Assembly (NCBI GenBank): GCA_937928475.1
Contig: CALFVE010000306.1
Coordinates: 1 to 6,430 of the forward strand
DNA from: an uncultured bacterium
Lineage (GTDB): Bacteria; Armatimonadota; Zipacnadia; Zipacnadales; Zipacnadaceae
Reading direction: 5' to 3'
Length of the DNA stretch: 6,430 bases
Shown here piece by piece: positions 1 to 6,197 of the stretch. The position numbers were made by a program, and so were the translations under genes. The notes below the pieces were generated by a model. The model saw only the letters and a list, made by a program, of their open reading frames with translations. It searched no databases and was not told where the DNA came from. Within the stretch, counting starts at the first letter, position 1; each line of letters starts with the position of its first letter.

Positions 1-231
1 GTCCGCCTCTCCGCCTTCTACCGCGCCCCGCAGGGCTACGTCCTGCGCCTCTACGAGTCCTCCGGGGAGGCGACCGAGGCCTTAGTTCGACTGCCCTTCC
101 GGATCGCTGAGGCGCAGAAGGTGGACTTTAACCTCGAGCCCATGGCGGGTGCAGTGACTGCGGAGGGCGCCCAAATGCGAATCCCGCTGCGGGCATGGGA
201 GATTGCGACAATCTTGCTCTGTTCCGCCTGA
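1..231 (+). CDS. GH38-type alpha-mannosidase, C-terminal fragment (5' end outside window)
   Basis: Frame 1 is open from the first base to the TGA at 229-231 and gives 76 residues. The fragment has the look of the last beta-sandwich of GH38 alpha-mannosidases. It carries 'GYVLRLYESSG' (the family's G-x-x-LRLYE/N-x-x-G strand), then an alternating hydrophobic stretch, a 'DFNLEPM' strand, and a closing 'IPLRAWEIATILL' that matches the family's typical ending (hydrophobic strand, P/R-x-x-E-I-x-T-hydrophobic). GH38 enzymes remove alpha-mannosyl residues using a zinc-dependent catalytic domain, which would lie upstream and is not visible. The gene ends 27 bp from the stop of the convergent membrane-protein gene. 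The glycosidase assignment fits the neighbouring GH2 and deacetylase genes. The alternative is another large glycosidase with the same C-terminal sandwich. Activity cannot be judged from this fragment. Confidence 0.72.
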   Translation, partial: VRLSAFYRAPQGYVLRLYESSGEATEALVRLPFRIAEAQKVDFNLEPMAGAVTAEGAQMRIPLRAWEIATILLCSA

Positions 232-258
232 CCCCGGCAGGGGCCCGGGCCCTGGTTA
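232..258. terminator. Possible bidirectional terminator hairpin between convergent genes
   Basis: The 27 bp between the two convergent stop codons are almost entirely G and C. They contain the perfect palindrome GGGCCCGGGCCC at 241-252, and alternatively CAGGG (238-242) pairing with CCCTG (250-254). A stable hairpin would form in either transcript. There is no T-tract on either side, so this is not a canonical intrinsic terminator. The call rests on position and stem strength only. Confidence 0.3.
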
Positions 259-2205
259 TCACTGCCAGAACATATAACTGGGCACGTGGTAGGCGATGCT
301 GATGATGTTCACCAGGCTGCCGACCACGAACTGCCCCAGGATCAGGCCCAGAAACAGCGGCACCGCTCGGTGATAGACCTTGCCGCCTGCGTACTTGATG
401 ATCATGGTCTTGATGATCCACGCCACCATCAGCGGCATCCAGACCAAGTTCATCTCCCAGTTGGCGGAAATCGCAAACCCCAGCGGGTGAAAAGGCCAGT
501 TCACATAGCGAAAACGCATCGCTTCGAGAAATAGGGCCTGGCCGAAGCCGACCAGGATAGCCAGGGCCGGCCCCGAGCGGCGGATTTCCGGACCGGCGAT
601 CCAGGTAACCGCGCGCTCGAAGCCTCCGCCCAAGCCGATGCGCCCCTTGGCGACTGCCCCCAGATCGTAGTTGAGCGCCAGCATCGTCCAGAAGGCGCTC
701 AGCATCCCCACCAGCGCCGCCAGCAGCAAAGCCGGAACAATCCCCCGCGCCTGGCCGGCCGTCCGGTCCTGCATCTTGATGCCCTCGAGCGCGTGCGGCA
801 TCGGATGGCTGCGATAGGCGCGGTTGAACCACCAGGATATGCCCAAGACGATGAGTTCCTTCTGCGTGAAGAGCGCGGTGCCCGCCGTCTGGGTCAGAAT
901 GGTATCGGGGCCGGTAAAGTGCAGGTCGTGCACCGGCGCGCCGAACTGGGCCCGCATTCGGGTGATGGCCACGGCCAGCAGGTAGTAGATGCCGAAAAAG
1001 GCCAGCGACACCCACAGCCTCATCCCCAGGGCTGACCAGACCCAGATCAGCCCCAGGAGTCCTACGACGATGCCCAGCGCCGCCGCCCGGTAGGTCAGCG
1101 GCTCCTCCCGGTCGCGCAGCCGGGAGGGAAGACCGCTGATGGCCCGCCCCACTTCGCGCAAGTACCCTCGGCCTATCCACAGCGCCGACAGCGCGAACAG
1201 CAAGTACGCGCCGAAGCACTGGAAGTTGTCGAAGGGGAAATCCCGGATCTGATCCAGCCCCAAGGCGGCGCTGGCCACGCGCTCCATCTTCCAGAACCAG
1301 TAGAAAAACCAGCAGGAGAAGAGAAAATCGCTGGGCATGAGGTAGCCCAGACCGATAACGAAAGGATACAGCGAGCGCGGCAGCCAGCCAATGGCATTCC
1401 AGGGCCGGGCCCGGATGTACCGGCCCAGGTTGTACTCGTAGATGGGCAGTTTGGGCATGCTGGGGACCCAGAAGGCGATACTGTTCCACACGTCCATCCC
1501 CCCGGCGATCGCGAAGCCGATCCAGAACAGCCGGTCGCGCCACAGCATCGCGCGGGGGCGGGTGATCTCCACCGGCAAGCGCACCAACGGACAGGCGAGG
1601 TGTTCATGCTCCAGCCATTGTCGCCGCACCAAGGCACTGAGGCAGACCATCACCAGCACCAGAGCGAGGGCAAAGCCGGTCCAGGTGGCCACCGCCGGCA
1701 GCCAGCCGAGAATGAACTCCGCCCGGTACAGACTGCTCCCGCCCTCGTAGAAGGGCAGGTACACCCGGCGGTCCTGAACTGTGGCCCAGGGCGGCAGATG
1801 GTCATTGATAAGCGCCGCGAACTTGTTGGCCGGGTTCCCCGCCGCGTAGAACGACCAGGACAGCACCGGCATCAGCACCTGGGCGAAGTCATGGGAGGCC
1901 ATACAGGAGCCGATACAGACCATGCTGTAGATGAGCAGGAGTTCGGCCTGGCTGAAAGCCCAGCGGGGGAGTAGATGGCGGAGCGTGGAGAAGAAAGCCT
2001 GCAAAACCAGCAGCGTGAAGACGGCGTTGAAGAAGAGGGAAACGGTGGTGGGGTGAGCCGAATAGCGAAACAACTCCATCTGGATGACCCAGTAGGAGTT
2101 GAGGGGAATGAGCAACAGGCCAAGAACCACCGCGCGAACCGTGAAGCCGCGCCGCGGCGCTCGTGAACCGTGGAGATTCAGCAGGACTGGGGGCGCCTCG
2201 CCCAT
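259..2205 (-). CDS. Polytopic membrane protein of the DUF6785/DUF6784 type, putative OPT-like transporter
   Basis: This 648-residue integral membrane protein has about 12-14 hydrophobic segments: roughly residues 22-44, 56-74, 88-106, 165-192, 225-245, 276-307, 328-346, 372-395, 397-415, 444-460, 488-511, 544-560, 587-604 and 613-636. Polar motifs between helices look like conserved signatures: 'EHEHLACPLVRLPVEI' (199-214), 'MPSDFLFSCWFFYW' (290-303), 'MRAQFGAPVHDLHFTGPD' (417-434), 'HPMPHALEGIKMQDRT' (467-482) and 'WPFHPLGFAIS' (570-580). I recognise this pattern from DUF6785 (N-terminal part) and DUF6784 (C-terminal part) proteins, which are common beside glycosidases in Armatimonadota and Planctomycetota. 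The Glu...Pro-Leu motif recalls oligopeptide transporter (OPT) family proteins. The start is well supported: ATG at 2205, GAGGGG five bases upstream, and an in-frame TGA four codons upstream (2215-2217). It lies downstream of the same-strand GH2 gene. Import of a glycan fragment or conjugate is inferred; the substrate is unknown. Confidence 0.8.
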   Translation of the reverse strand: MGEAPPVLLNLHGSRAPRRGFTVRAVVLGLLLIPLNSYWVIQMELFRYSAHPTTVSLFFNAVFTLLVLQAFFSTLRHLLPRWAFSQAELLLIYSMVCIGSCMASHDFAQVLMPVLSWSFYAAGNPANKFAALINDHLPPWATVQDRRVYLPFYEGGSSLYRAEFILGWLPAVATWTGFALALVLVMVCLSALVRRQWLEHEHLACPLVRLPVEITRPRAMLWRDRLFWIGFAIAGGMDVWNSIAFWVPSMPKLPIYEYNLGRYIRARPWNAIGWLPRSLYPFVIGLGYLMPSDFLFSCWFFYWFWKMERVASAALGLDQIRDFPFDNFQCFGAYLLFALSALWIGRGYLREVGRAISGLPSRLRDREEPLTYRAAALGIVVGLLGLIWVWSALGMRLWVSLAFFGIYYLLAVAITRMRAQFGAPVHDLHFTGPDTILTQTAGTALFTQKELIVLGISWWFNRAYRSHPMPHALEGIKMQDRTAGQARGIVPALLLAALVGMLSAFWTMLALNYDLGAVAKGRIGLGGGFERAVTWIAGPEIRRSGPALAILVGFGQALFLEAMRFRYVNWPFHPLGFAISANWEMNLVWMPLMVAWIIKTMIIKYAGGKVYHRAVPLFLGLILGQFVVGSLVNIISIAYHVPSYMFWQ

Positions 2206-2210
2206 GTGGT

Positions 2211-2216
2211 CCCCTC
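2211..2216 (-). promoter_or_regulatory. Ribosome binding site for the membrane-protein gene
   Basis: On the minus strand GAGGGG sits 5 nt before the ATG at 2205. An in-frame TGA at 2215-2217 overlaps it, so no longer N-terminus is possible. Together these fix the start codon. Confidence 0.6.
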
Positions 2217-2271
2217 AGATTCGACGATGAGCAGCGGGCCTACTCGGTCAGGAGCAGCAGACGGGCCGGAT

Positions 2272-2289
2272 GCCCGGCACCCGCCGGGC
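2272..2289. other. Perfect 7-bp hairpin in the gap between the GH2 and membrane-protein genes
   Basis: GCCCGGC (2272-2278) and GCCGGGC (2283-2289) are exact reverse complements separated by the 4-nt loop ACCC. On the minus strand the hairpin starts about 90 nt after the GH2 stop and ends 66 nt before the membrane-protein ATG. No T-run follows it on the minus strand. It could be an attenuating or mRNA-processing stem that lowers expression of the transporter relative to GH2, or a Rho-associated 3' end. I see no convincing promoter or small gene in the rest of this 174-bp gap (2206-2379). Confidence 0.4.
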
Positions 2290-2379
2290 GGTCGCCGTTC
2301 ATACGGCCGCTCCCGCGAATGTGCTCACCATATTGGACGAGCACGCGCGGCTTGCCACCTTGCTGCCGCCCTGCGCCGC

Positions 2380-4737
2380 CTATCCCTCCATCGCCTCCGC
2401 GGTATCCGGACCGATGGTGATCTCTGCCTCCTGGGCGACGTTCGCCTCCTCGGGCACGACCAGCACGTCCGCCATGATCGGGCGGAAGCCGCTAGGGTCA
2501 AGCACCGTCACTCGCAGGACCACCGGGCTCCCCTTCTCCAGCGTCTGCAGCGTATTTGGATTCCAGATAGGCACGGTCACCTCGGCCACGCTCATCGGCG
2601 GGCAGGAGACCGGTATGTCCCGCCATTCCCGCAGCATGCTCATATACGGCGGTCCGCCGCCCATCTGGGTGCGAAACGTGCACTCGCTCAGGTCTATGCT
2701 GGTGTAGTCGTTGTGGACGGTGAAGGTGAACTCCTTCTGGCCCGGCTGCCAGTTGATACGCTCCGGCAGGCGCACCGGCGAAAAGATGACCCGCATCGCC
2801 CAGAAGGCGGGCTTCGGCGTCAAGTCGATGGCCACTACGCCCCAGTCCGCATCCTCCCCCCAGCGCACCCAGCCCCAGGGGTCGCCCGCTCCGGAGGCCA
2901 TCCAGGGAAAGTACGCCCCGCCCAGGCAGGTCGGATCATCCCGCATGTAGCCCCACTCCCGCCGCAGGCGGTCCATAAACACTTGCTGCGTGTTCTTGCC
3001 GGAAAGCGGATCCTCCATCACGTCGGCGATGATGGAGGCATAGGGCGCGCTGAGCAGATCGGTCTGCATGTTCATGATCCCGTACTCCGAGGAAAACCAG
3101 ACCCCCTGCCACGGGCCCTGGAGCAGTTGCTCACGGGTAGCGTCCTCCTCGAAGGTCGGCTCCCAGGTCCGCGGATTGCCGGAGAGTACGCCGGTCTCAT
3201 TCAGGTTGCGGATGAGCGTGAAACTGTAGTGGATGTCCGCGATGTCGCCGTAGCGCGTCTCAAAGATGCCCTTGATCCGGTCCGCCGGCCCCGGCGGGGG
3301 GAACATGGTCGGCCGGGTCGGGTCCACTGCCTTGACCATCTGGTTGACCAGACGCAGGTGCTCGGTGAAGGCCGCGTGTACTTCCTCATTCTGGGGCATG
3401 TTCTCGTTCCCGATGCTCCAGACCATGAGCGAGGGGTGGTTGCGATCGCGGCGCACGCCGGCCTCCATCCGATGCAGCATCGGCCCCAGTTTCTCCGGCA
3501 CGTGGACGTACGGGTGTCCCCAGTCAATCGGCAGTTCCTGCAGGAGGTGGATCCCCAGTTCATCGCAGAGGTCGGTGAGATCCCGCGGGCCGAAGAAGTG
3601 GGTGCGGATGGCGTTCACGTTCGCCCGCTTCATCAGCGTCAAACACTCGCGCAGGTACTCGCGAGGCGTGTACATGCCGTGTTGGTAATGGAAGGTTAGG
3701 TGGTTGACCCCCCGAAACTTCACGCGCCTGCCGTTGAGCAAGGCGCGTTGGTCCTTGATCTCGAAGCGGCGGAAGCCGATTCTTTGGCTGATCTCCTGGT
3801 CGGCCTGCCCCCGGCAAGTTAGGCGCAGGCGTAGCGAATAAAGGTAGGGGCGCTCGTCGTTCCAGGCCTTGACGGGGCCGAGGTTGAGGTCAAAGCCCAG
3901 GGCGTGCTCTGCCTGGGGCATCAAGTTTGCCTCATAGAACTCCGCGGCCACCACTGTGCCCGTGGCGTCAGCGACGGAGACCTGCAGCATGACCTGGGCC
4001 TCCTGGTCCGTGCGGTTGCGCACCAACGCCTCCCCGCCGAGCAGGCCGGTCTGGTAGTCGTCATCCAGGCTAGGACGCACCGCGTAGTCGCTGACATGCA
4101 CCGGCTCGACCGCGTGCAGGAACGCCTCTCGGCACAGCCCGGCGAACTCGATAGCATGGCGCGGCATATCCATCTGTACGTCGGGATGCCGTCGGTACAG
4201 GCGCACGGCGACGGCGTGCCGCGCCCCGGGGCGGGCCCGGTCGGTTACGTCTACCTCGATGGGCGTGAGGCCGCTCCACTGCTCGCCGACGCGTACCCCG
4301 TCCCAGTAAATGACCCCGGCCGGGTAAATCCCCTCAAAGCGCAGCAGAATCCGCTTGCCGGCCCAGGTAGCCGGGATCTCCACCTCCCGCCGCAGGAGCG
4401 CCCCGTCCTCCGGGTCAATATGCTCCAGCGTCACCCGGTTCCACTTCTCGATAGTATGCGGGGATTCTTCCGGGTCATAGTAGAAAACCTTGCCCGGCTG
4501 CTCGACCTCTTCCCACTTGGCCTCGCCGCAAGCGGAGCCCAGCAGCGCCTCCTCGGAGGCGGGGAAAGGCCAGTAAGTCACTTGCCAGGTGCCCTCCAGA
4601 CGAACGGGGCAGTGACTCGCTAGTTCGGGAACCCAGCGAGCGGGCACCAGCCGCGTGCTGCCGCCCTCCTCGAAAGTGACGTCCTCTGGCCCAGACAGCG
4701 AGAGTTGATAGGTGATAACCTCGGATTTCCGGATCAT
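2380..4737 (-). CDS. Glycoside hydrolase family 2 enzyme (beta-glycosidase, substrate undetermined)
   Basis: This is a 785-residue GH2 enzyme that would release a beta-linked terminal sugar by a retaining mechanism. Its domains in order are: N-terminal sugar-binding jelly roll (about 45-205, from 'LEGTWQV' to the degenerate 'FAGLCREAFLHAV'); Ig-like sandwich (about 210-330); TIM barrel (about 335-655), opening with 'FRGVNH' (341-346) and 'IRTHFFGP' (377-384); and a C-terminal Ig-like sandwich (about 656-765). The acid/base Glu is E445 in 'WSIGNEN'; the nucleophile is E551 in 'FSSEYG'. Both are intact and 106 residues apart. The Asn-x-Lys element that beta-glucuronidases use to read the carboxylate is not seen; the corresponding area reads 'DADWGVV' (629-635). 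This argues against glucuronidase and leaves beta-galactosidase, beta-mannosidase or another exo-activity. No signal peptide is visible, so a cytoplasmic location is likely. The ATG at 4737 is chosen because AGGAGG lies 10 nt upstream and GH2 homology begins soon after. Reading further upstream would run antisense through the neighbouring gene. Confidence 0.9.
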   Translation of the reverse strand: MIRKSEVITYQLSLSGPEDVTFEEGGSTRLVPARWVPELASHCPVRLEGTWQVTYWPFPASEEALLGSACGEAKWEEVEQPGKVFYYDPEESPHTIEKWNRVTLEHIDPEDGALLRREVEIPATWAGKRILLRFEGIYPAGVIYWDGVRVGEQWSGLTPIEVDVTDRARPGARHAVAVRLYRRHPDVQMDMPRHAIEFAGLCREAFLHAVEPVHVSDYAVRPSLDDDYQTGLLGGEALVRNRTDQEAQVMLQVSVADATGTVVAAEFYEANLMPQAEHALGFDLNLGPVKAWNDERPYLYSLRLRLTCRGQADQEISQRIGFRRFEIKDQRALLNGRRVKFRGVNHLTFHYQHGMYTPREYLRECLTLMKRANVNAIRTHFFGPRDLTDLCDELGIHLLQELPIDWGHPYVHVPEKLGPMLHRMEAGVRRDRNHPSLMVWSIGNENMPQNEEVHAAFTEHLRLVNQMVKAVDPTRPTMFPPPGPADRIKGIFETRYGDIADIHYSFTLIRNLNETGVLSGNPRTWEPTFEEDATREQLLQGPWQGVWFSSEYGIMNMQTDLLSAPYASIIADVMEDPLSGKNTQQVFMDRLRREWGYMRDDPTCLGGAYFPWMASGAGDPWGWVRWGEDADWGVVAIDLTPKPAFWAMRVIFSPVRLPERINWQPGQKEFTFTVHNDYTSIDLSECTFRTQMGGGPPYMSMLREWRDIPVSCPPMSVAEVTVPIWNPNTLQTLEKGSPVVLRVTVLDPSGFRPIMADVLVVPEEANVAQEAEITIGPDTAEAMEG

Positions 4738-4747
4738 GGGTGAGAAG

Positions 4748-4753
4748 CCTCCT
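4748..4753 (-). promoter_or_regulatory. Ribosome binding site for the GH2 gene
   Basis: A perfect AGGAGG on the minus strand lies 10 nt before the ATG at 4737. The spacing is slightly long. The motif selects this ATG over upstream in-frame starts that would overlap the divergent gene. Confidence 0.6.
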
Positions 4754-4757
4754 GACG

Positions 4758-4785
4758 ATTTGCGGCGGCCTGTTCGCGCTGTCAA
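4758..4785 (-). promoter_or_regulatory. Weak sigma70-like promoter candidate for the GH2 gene
   Basis: The minus strand shows a perfect -35 TTGACA (4785-4780), a 16-bp spacer, and a poor -10 GCAAAT (4763-4758, three of six matches to TATAAT). The predicted start of transcription would fall within the Shine-Dalgarno motif at 4748-4753, which counts against the assignment. It is the best promoter-like match seen in the divergent region, but it may be chance. Confidence 0.22.
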
Positions 4786-4838
4786 GGGCGAATCCCTTCG
4801 CGCGACACGGGAGAGGGCAAGGGGAGGTGTCCCGGCGC
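4780..4838. repeat. Nested inverted repeats in the divergent intergenic region; operator or dispersed repeat
   Basis: Several short dyads are packed into about 60 bp. AAGGG (4784-4788) pairs with CCCTT (4794-4798). GCGAA (4788-4792) pairs with TTCGC (4797-4801) as an alternative fold. TGTC (4780-4783) pairs with GACA (4804-4807), and GACAC (4804-4808) with GTGTC (4827-4831). A direct repeat TTCGCGC occurs at 4773-4779 and 4797-4803. The purine-rich section at 4809-4827 (minus strand: CTCCCCTTGCCCTCTCCC) resembles pyrimidine-rich dispersed intergenic repeats I associate with planctomycete-like genomes. The region could be a shared operator for the two divergent genes or simply repeat debris; the sequence alone does not decide. 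Confidence 0.3.
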
Positions 4839-4892
4839 AAATCGGAGAAGCCCCGCACCGAGGCTGCACTCCTGAACGGGTATACGGCAGAC

Positions 4893-4897
4893 GGGAG
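4893..4897 (+). promoter_or_regulatory. Ribosome binding site for the UroD-like gene
   Basis: GGGAG lies 5 nt before the ATG at 4903, followed by AAGAC. Spacing is good and the homologous part of the protein begins directly at this Met ('MTFRERLLAVLHG'), which supports the start. Confidence 0.55.
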
Positions 4898-4902
4898 AAG
4901 AC

Positions 4903-6084
4903 ATGACCTTTCGCGAACGGCTTCTGGCGGTTCTGCATGGGCAGCGGCCCGATGTGATGCCCTGGTTCTGCGACCTGACCTACTGGTACGCGGCCCACCA
5001 GGCCTGGGGCGATTTGCCCACTCAGTACCAGGGCGAGGAGGGCTTCGTTCGCCTGCACCGGGATCATCACGTCGGCTACTACCTGGGCTACGTCAGCGTG
5101 TGGACAGATTCGTGGCAGGATGTGCAGATCATCACTGAGACAGACGGCCCGGTTACCACCACGCGCTGGCAGACGCCCGTGGGGGAAATCTGGGGACAGA
5201 CGACCTTCTTGCCGGCCACGCATTCCAGCGCCCCCACCCGCTGGCCGGTACGATCGCCCCAGGACCTGCGAGTGCTGCGCTACCTCGCTGACGCCACCCA
5301 GACCACGCCGACCTGTGAGCAGTATTACCGGCAACTAGCGCTGGCGGGCGATCAGGGATACCCGACCGTGTTGCCTCCCCGCTCTCCGGTCTCGCAGATG
5401 CTAGCCCAGCGGACGGGGGTAAAGAACCTGGCCTACCTGCTCGCCGACGCGCGCGAAGAGACGGAAGCGACCCTAAAGGCCCTGGGCCGCGCCGCTGACG
5501 GAGCCTTTGAGGCGATCGTCGCCTGCGACACCCCCTTCGTCGAGTTCCCCGACAACCTGAGCGGGGAAGTCGTGACCCACCTCTTCGAGCGCTACCAGTT
5601 CGACTACTACGTGCAGCGCATCGAGCAACTGCACGAGGCGGGGAAGAAGGTCGGTACACACCTGGACGGAACCATGCATGGGATTCTGCCTCTCCTGGTG
5701 CAGACCGGCCTGGACTTCATCGAGTCAATCACCCCTCAGCCGACCGGGGACGTGGCGGTTGCGCACCTGCGCGACCTGGCTGGGCCGGACATCATTCTCT
5801 GGGGCGGCATACCCGGGGCCATGTTTGCGCCGCCCTTCACCGCCAGCGACATGCGCCGCCAGCTGGCGGAAATCGTCGAGCACCACTGGGCAAGCGGCAA
5901 GTTCATCCTGGCCTCCGCGGACCAAGTCCCGCCCAATGGTGACATGAACCTGGTCCGCCTCGTCGGCGAATGGCTGGAGGAGTTGTGCGGGCAGCACAGG
6001 CTTCCCAACCTGCCCGTAGGGCAGGCTTCCCAGCCTGCCCGTAGGGTAGGCGTCTCGCCTGTGCCGCCTGCTGTCCTGCACTAA
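4903..6084 (+). CDS. Uroporphyrinogen decarboxylase-fold protein (not HemE), possible methyltransferase-type enzyme
   Basis: This 393-residue protein opens like many UroD-superfamily members ('MTFRERLLAVLHGQRPDVMPW', a 'TxRERLLAxLxGxxPDRxP' pattern) and continues as an alpha/beta barrel. Distinctive barrel segments are 'KKVGTHLDGTMHGILPLL' (248-265), 'GLDFIESITPQPTGDV' (269-284) and 'IILWGGIPGAMF' (297-308). The HemE signature (Arg-Gln-Ala-Gly-Arg near the N-terminus) is absent, so heme synthesis is not its role. Corrinoid/CoM methyltransferase relatives (MtaA, MtbA, CmuA) bind zinc with His-x-Cys...Cys. Here the first motif reads H253-L-D255, and the later region reads 'ILASADQVPPNGDMN' (335-349) without a Cys. 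Metal binding, if any, would use other ligands. No corrinoid-protein gene is visible nearby. The recognisable fold ends near residue 362; residues from about 366 onward are encoded by palindromic DNA repeats. Divergent from the GH2 gene across 165 bp. The reaction is unknown; methyl or other substituent transfer on a glycan-derived substrate is speculation. Confidence 0.82.
   Translation: MTFRERLLAVLHGQRPDVMPWFCDLTYWYAAHQAWGDLPTQYQGEEGFVRLHRDHHVGYYLGYVSVWTDSWQDVQIITETDGPVTTTRWQTPVGEIWGQTTFLPATHSSAPTRWPVRSPQDLRVLRYLADATQTTPTCEQYYRQLALAGDQGYPTVLPPRSPVSQMLAQRTGVKNLAYLLADAREETEATLKALGRAADGAFEAIVACDTPFVEFPDNLSGEVVTHLFERYQFDYYVQRIEQLHEAGKKVGTHLDGTMHGILPLLVQTGLDFIESITPQPTGDVAVAHLRDLAGPDIILWGGIPGAMFAPPFTASDMRRQLAEIVEHHWASGKFILASADQVPPNGDMNLVRLVGEWLEELCGQHRLPNLPVGQASQPARRVGVSPVPPAVLH
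5998..6070. repeat. Tandem palindromic repeat cluster (25-bp units) embedded in the 3' end of the UroD-like gene
   Basis: Two 25-bp units (5998-6022 and 6023-6047) differ at only two positions. A third, related unit follows (6048-6070). Each has AGGC...GCCT-type arms around a short variable loop. CAGGCTTCCCAGCCTG (6022-6037) is a perfect 6-bp stem with loop TCCC. AGGCGTCTCGCCT (6048-6060) is a perfect 5-bp stem with loop TCT. The first unit's stem has one mismatch. The linkers also form stems: CCTGCCCGTAGGGCAGG (6009-6025) is a perfect 7-bp stem with loop GTA, and 6034-6050 repeats it with one mismatch. Because 25 is not a multiple of 3, successive units are read in different frames and give unrelated peptides, so the repetition is at the DNA level. 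I associate such elements with dispersed repeats in planctomycete and Armatimonadota-like genomes; genome copies cannot be counted here. Confidence 0.75.
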
Positions 6085-6101
6085 CCCGGCGAGCACCTGT
6101 C

Positions 6102-6197
6102 ATGCGCGAGCCTCAGTCCTTCCGCGGCTTGCACTACGACATGGCCCGCGGCAACTTTGAGTCCTACCCGACCTTGCGCCGCTTGGCGCGCCAGTAG
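6102..6197 (+). pseudogene. Broken N-terminal remnant of a GH20-like glycosidase gene
   Basis: An ATG at 6102 opens a 31-codon frame ending in TAG (6195-6197). The peptide contains 'FRGLHYDMARGNFESYPTLR', which resembles the start of the catalytic barrel in GH20-type beta-hexosaminidases and relatives (pattern F-R-G-x-H-x-D-x-A-R-G...L-x-R-L). In those proteins the barrel then continues with a helix and 'GLN' strand. Here it stops. If one base is assumed lost just before the TAG, the frame starting at 6194 continues with 'VGELGLAAVSSRG' (TGA at 6233-6235); 'ELGLAAV' is what the first barrel helix and strand might look like. After that nothing recognisable remains before the deacetylase gene at 6263. 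A clear Shine-Dalgarno motif is lacking. The alternative is a small real peptide or a chance frame. The family assignment rests on about 25 residues. Confidence 0.5.

Noticed and set aside
232..258. Canonical intrinsic terminator for the alpha-mannosidase gene
   Set aside because: The stem is convincing but no T-tract follows on either strand, so it is listed only as a low-confidence hairpin.
128..1543. Second long minus-strand open frame overlapping the membrane-protein gene
   Set aside because: It is an Arg/Gly/Pro-rich frame-shifted shadow of the membrane protein, without hydrophobic periodicity, and it runs beyond the convergent gene end.
2170..3699. Long plus-strand open frame (509 codons) opposite the GH2 gene
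   Set aside because: Its composition is that of an antisense shadow of a GC-rich gene (many His, Arg, Gly, Pro), with no domain pattern, while the opposite strand encodes a clear GH2 barrel.
4881..4886. TATACG as a -10 element for the UroD-like gene
   Set aside because: No -35 match lies at suitable distance, and the element is only 22 nt before the ATG, leaving very little leader ahead of the ribosome binding site.
4738..5334. In-frame upstream extension of the GH2 reading frame by about 199 codons on the minus strand
   Set aside because: It runs antisense through the UroD-like coding region and the divergent gap, shows no GH2 similarity, and a strong AGGAGG supports the ATG at 4737.
5998..6070. 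CRISPR array
   Set aside because: The units abut directly, with no spacers of constant length, and only three related units occur inside a reading frame.
4903..6084. Assignment as HemE, uroporphyrinogen decarboxylase of heme synthesis
   Set aside because: The N-terminal Arg-Gln-Ala-Gly-Arg signature and substrate-binding context of HemE are absent; only the fold-level pattern is shared.
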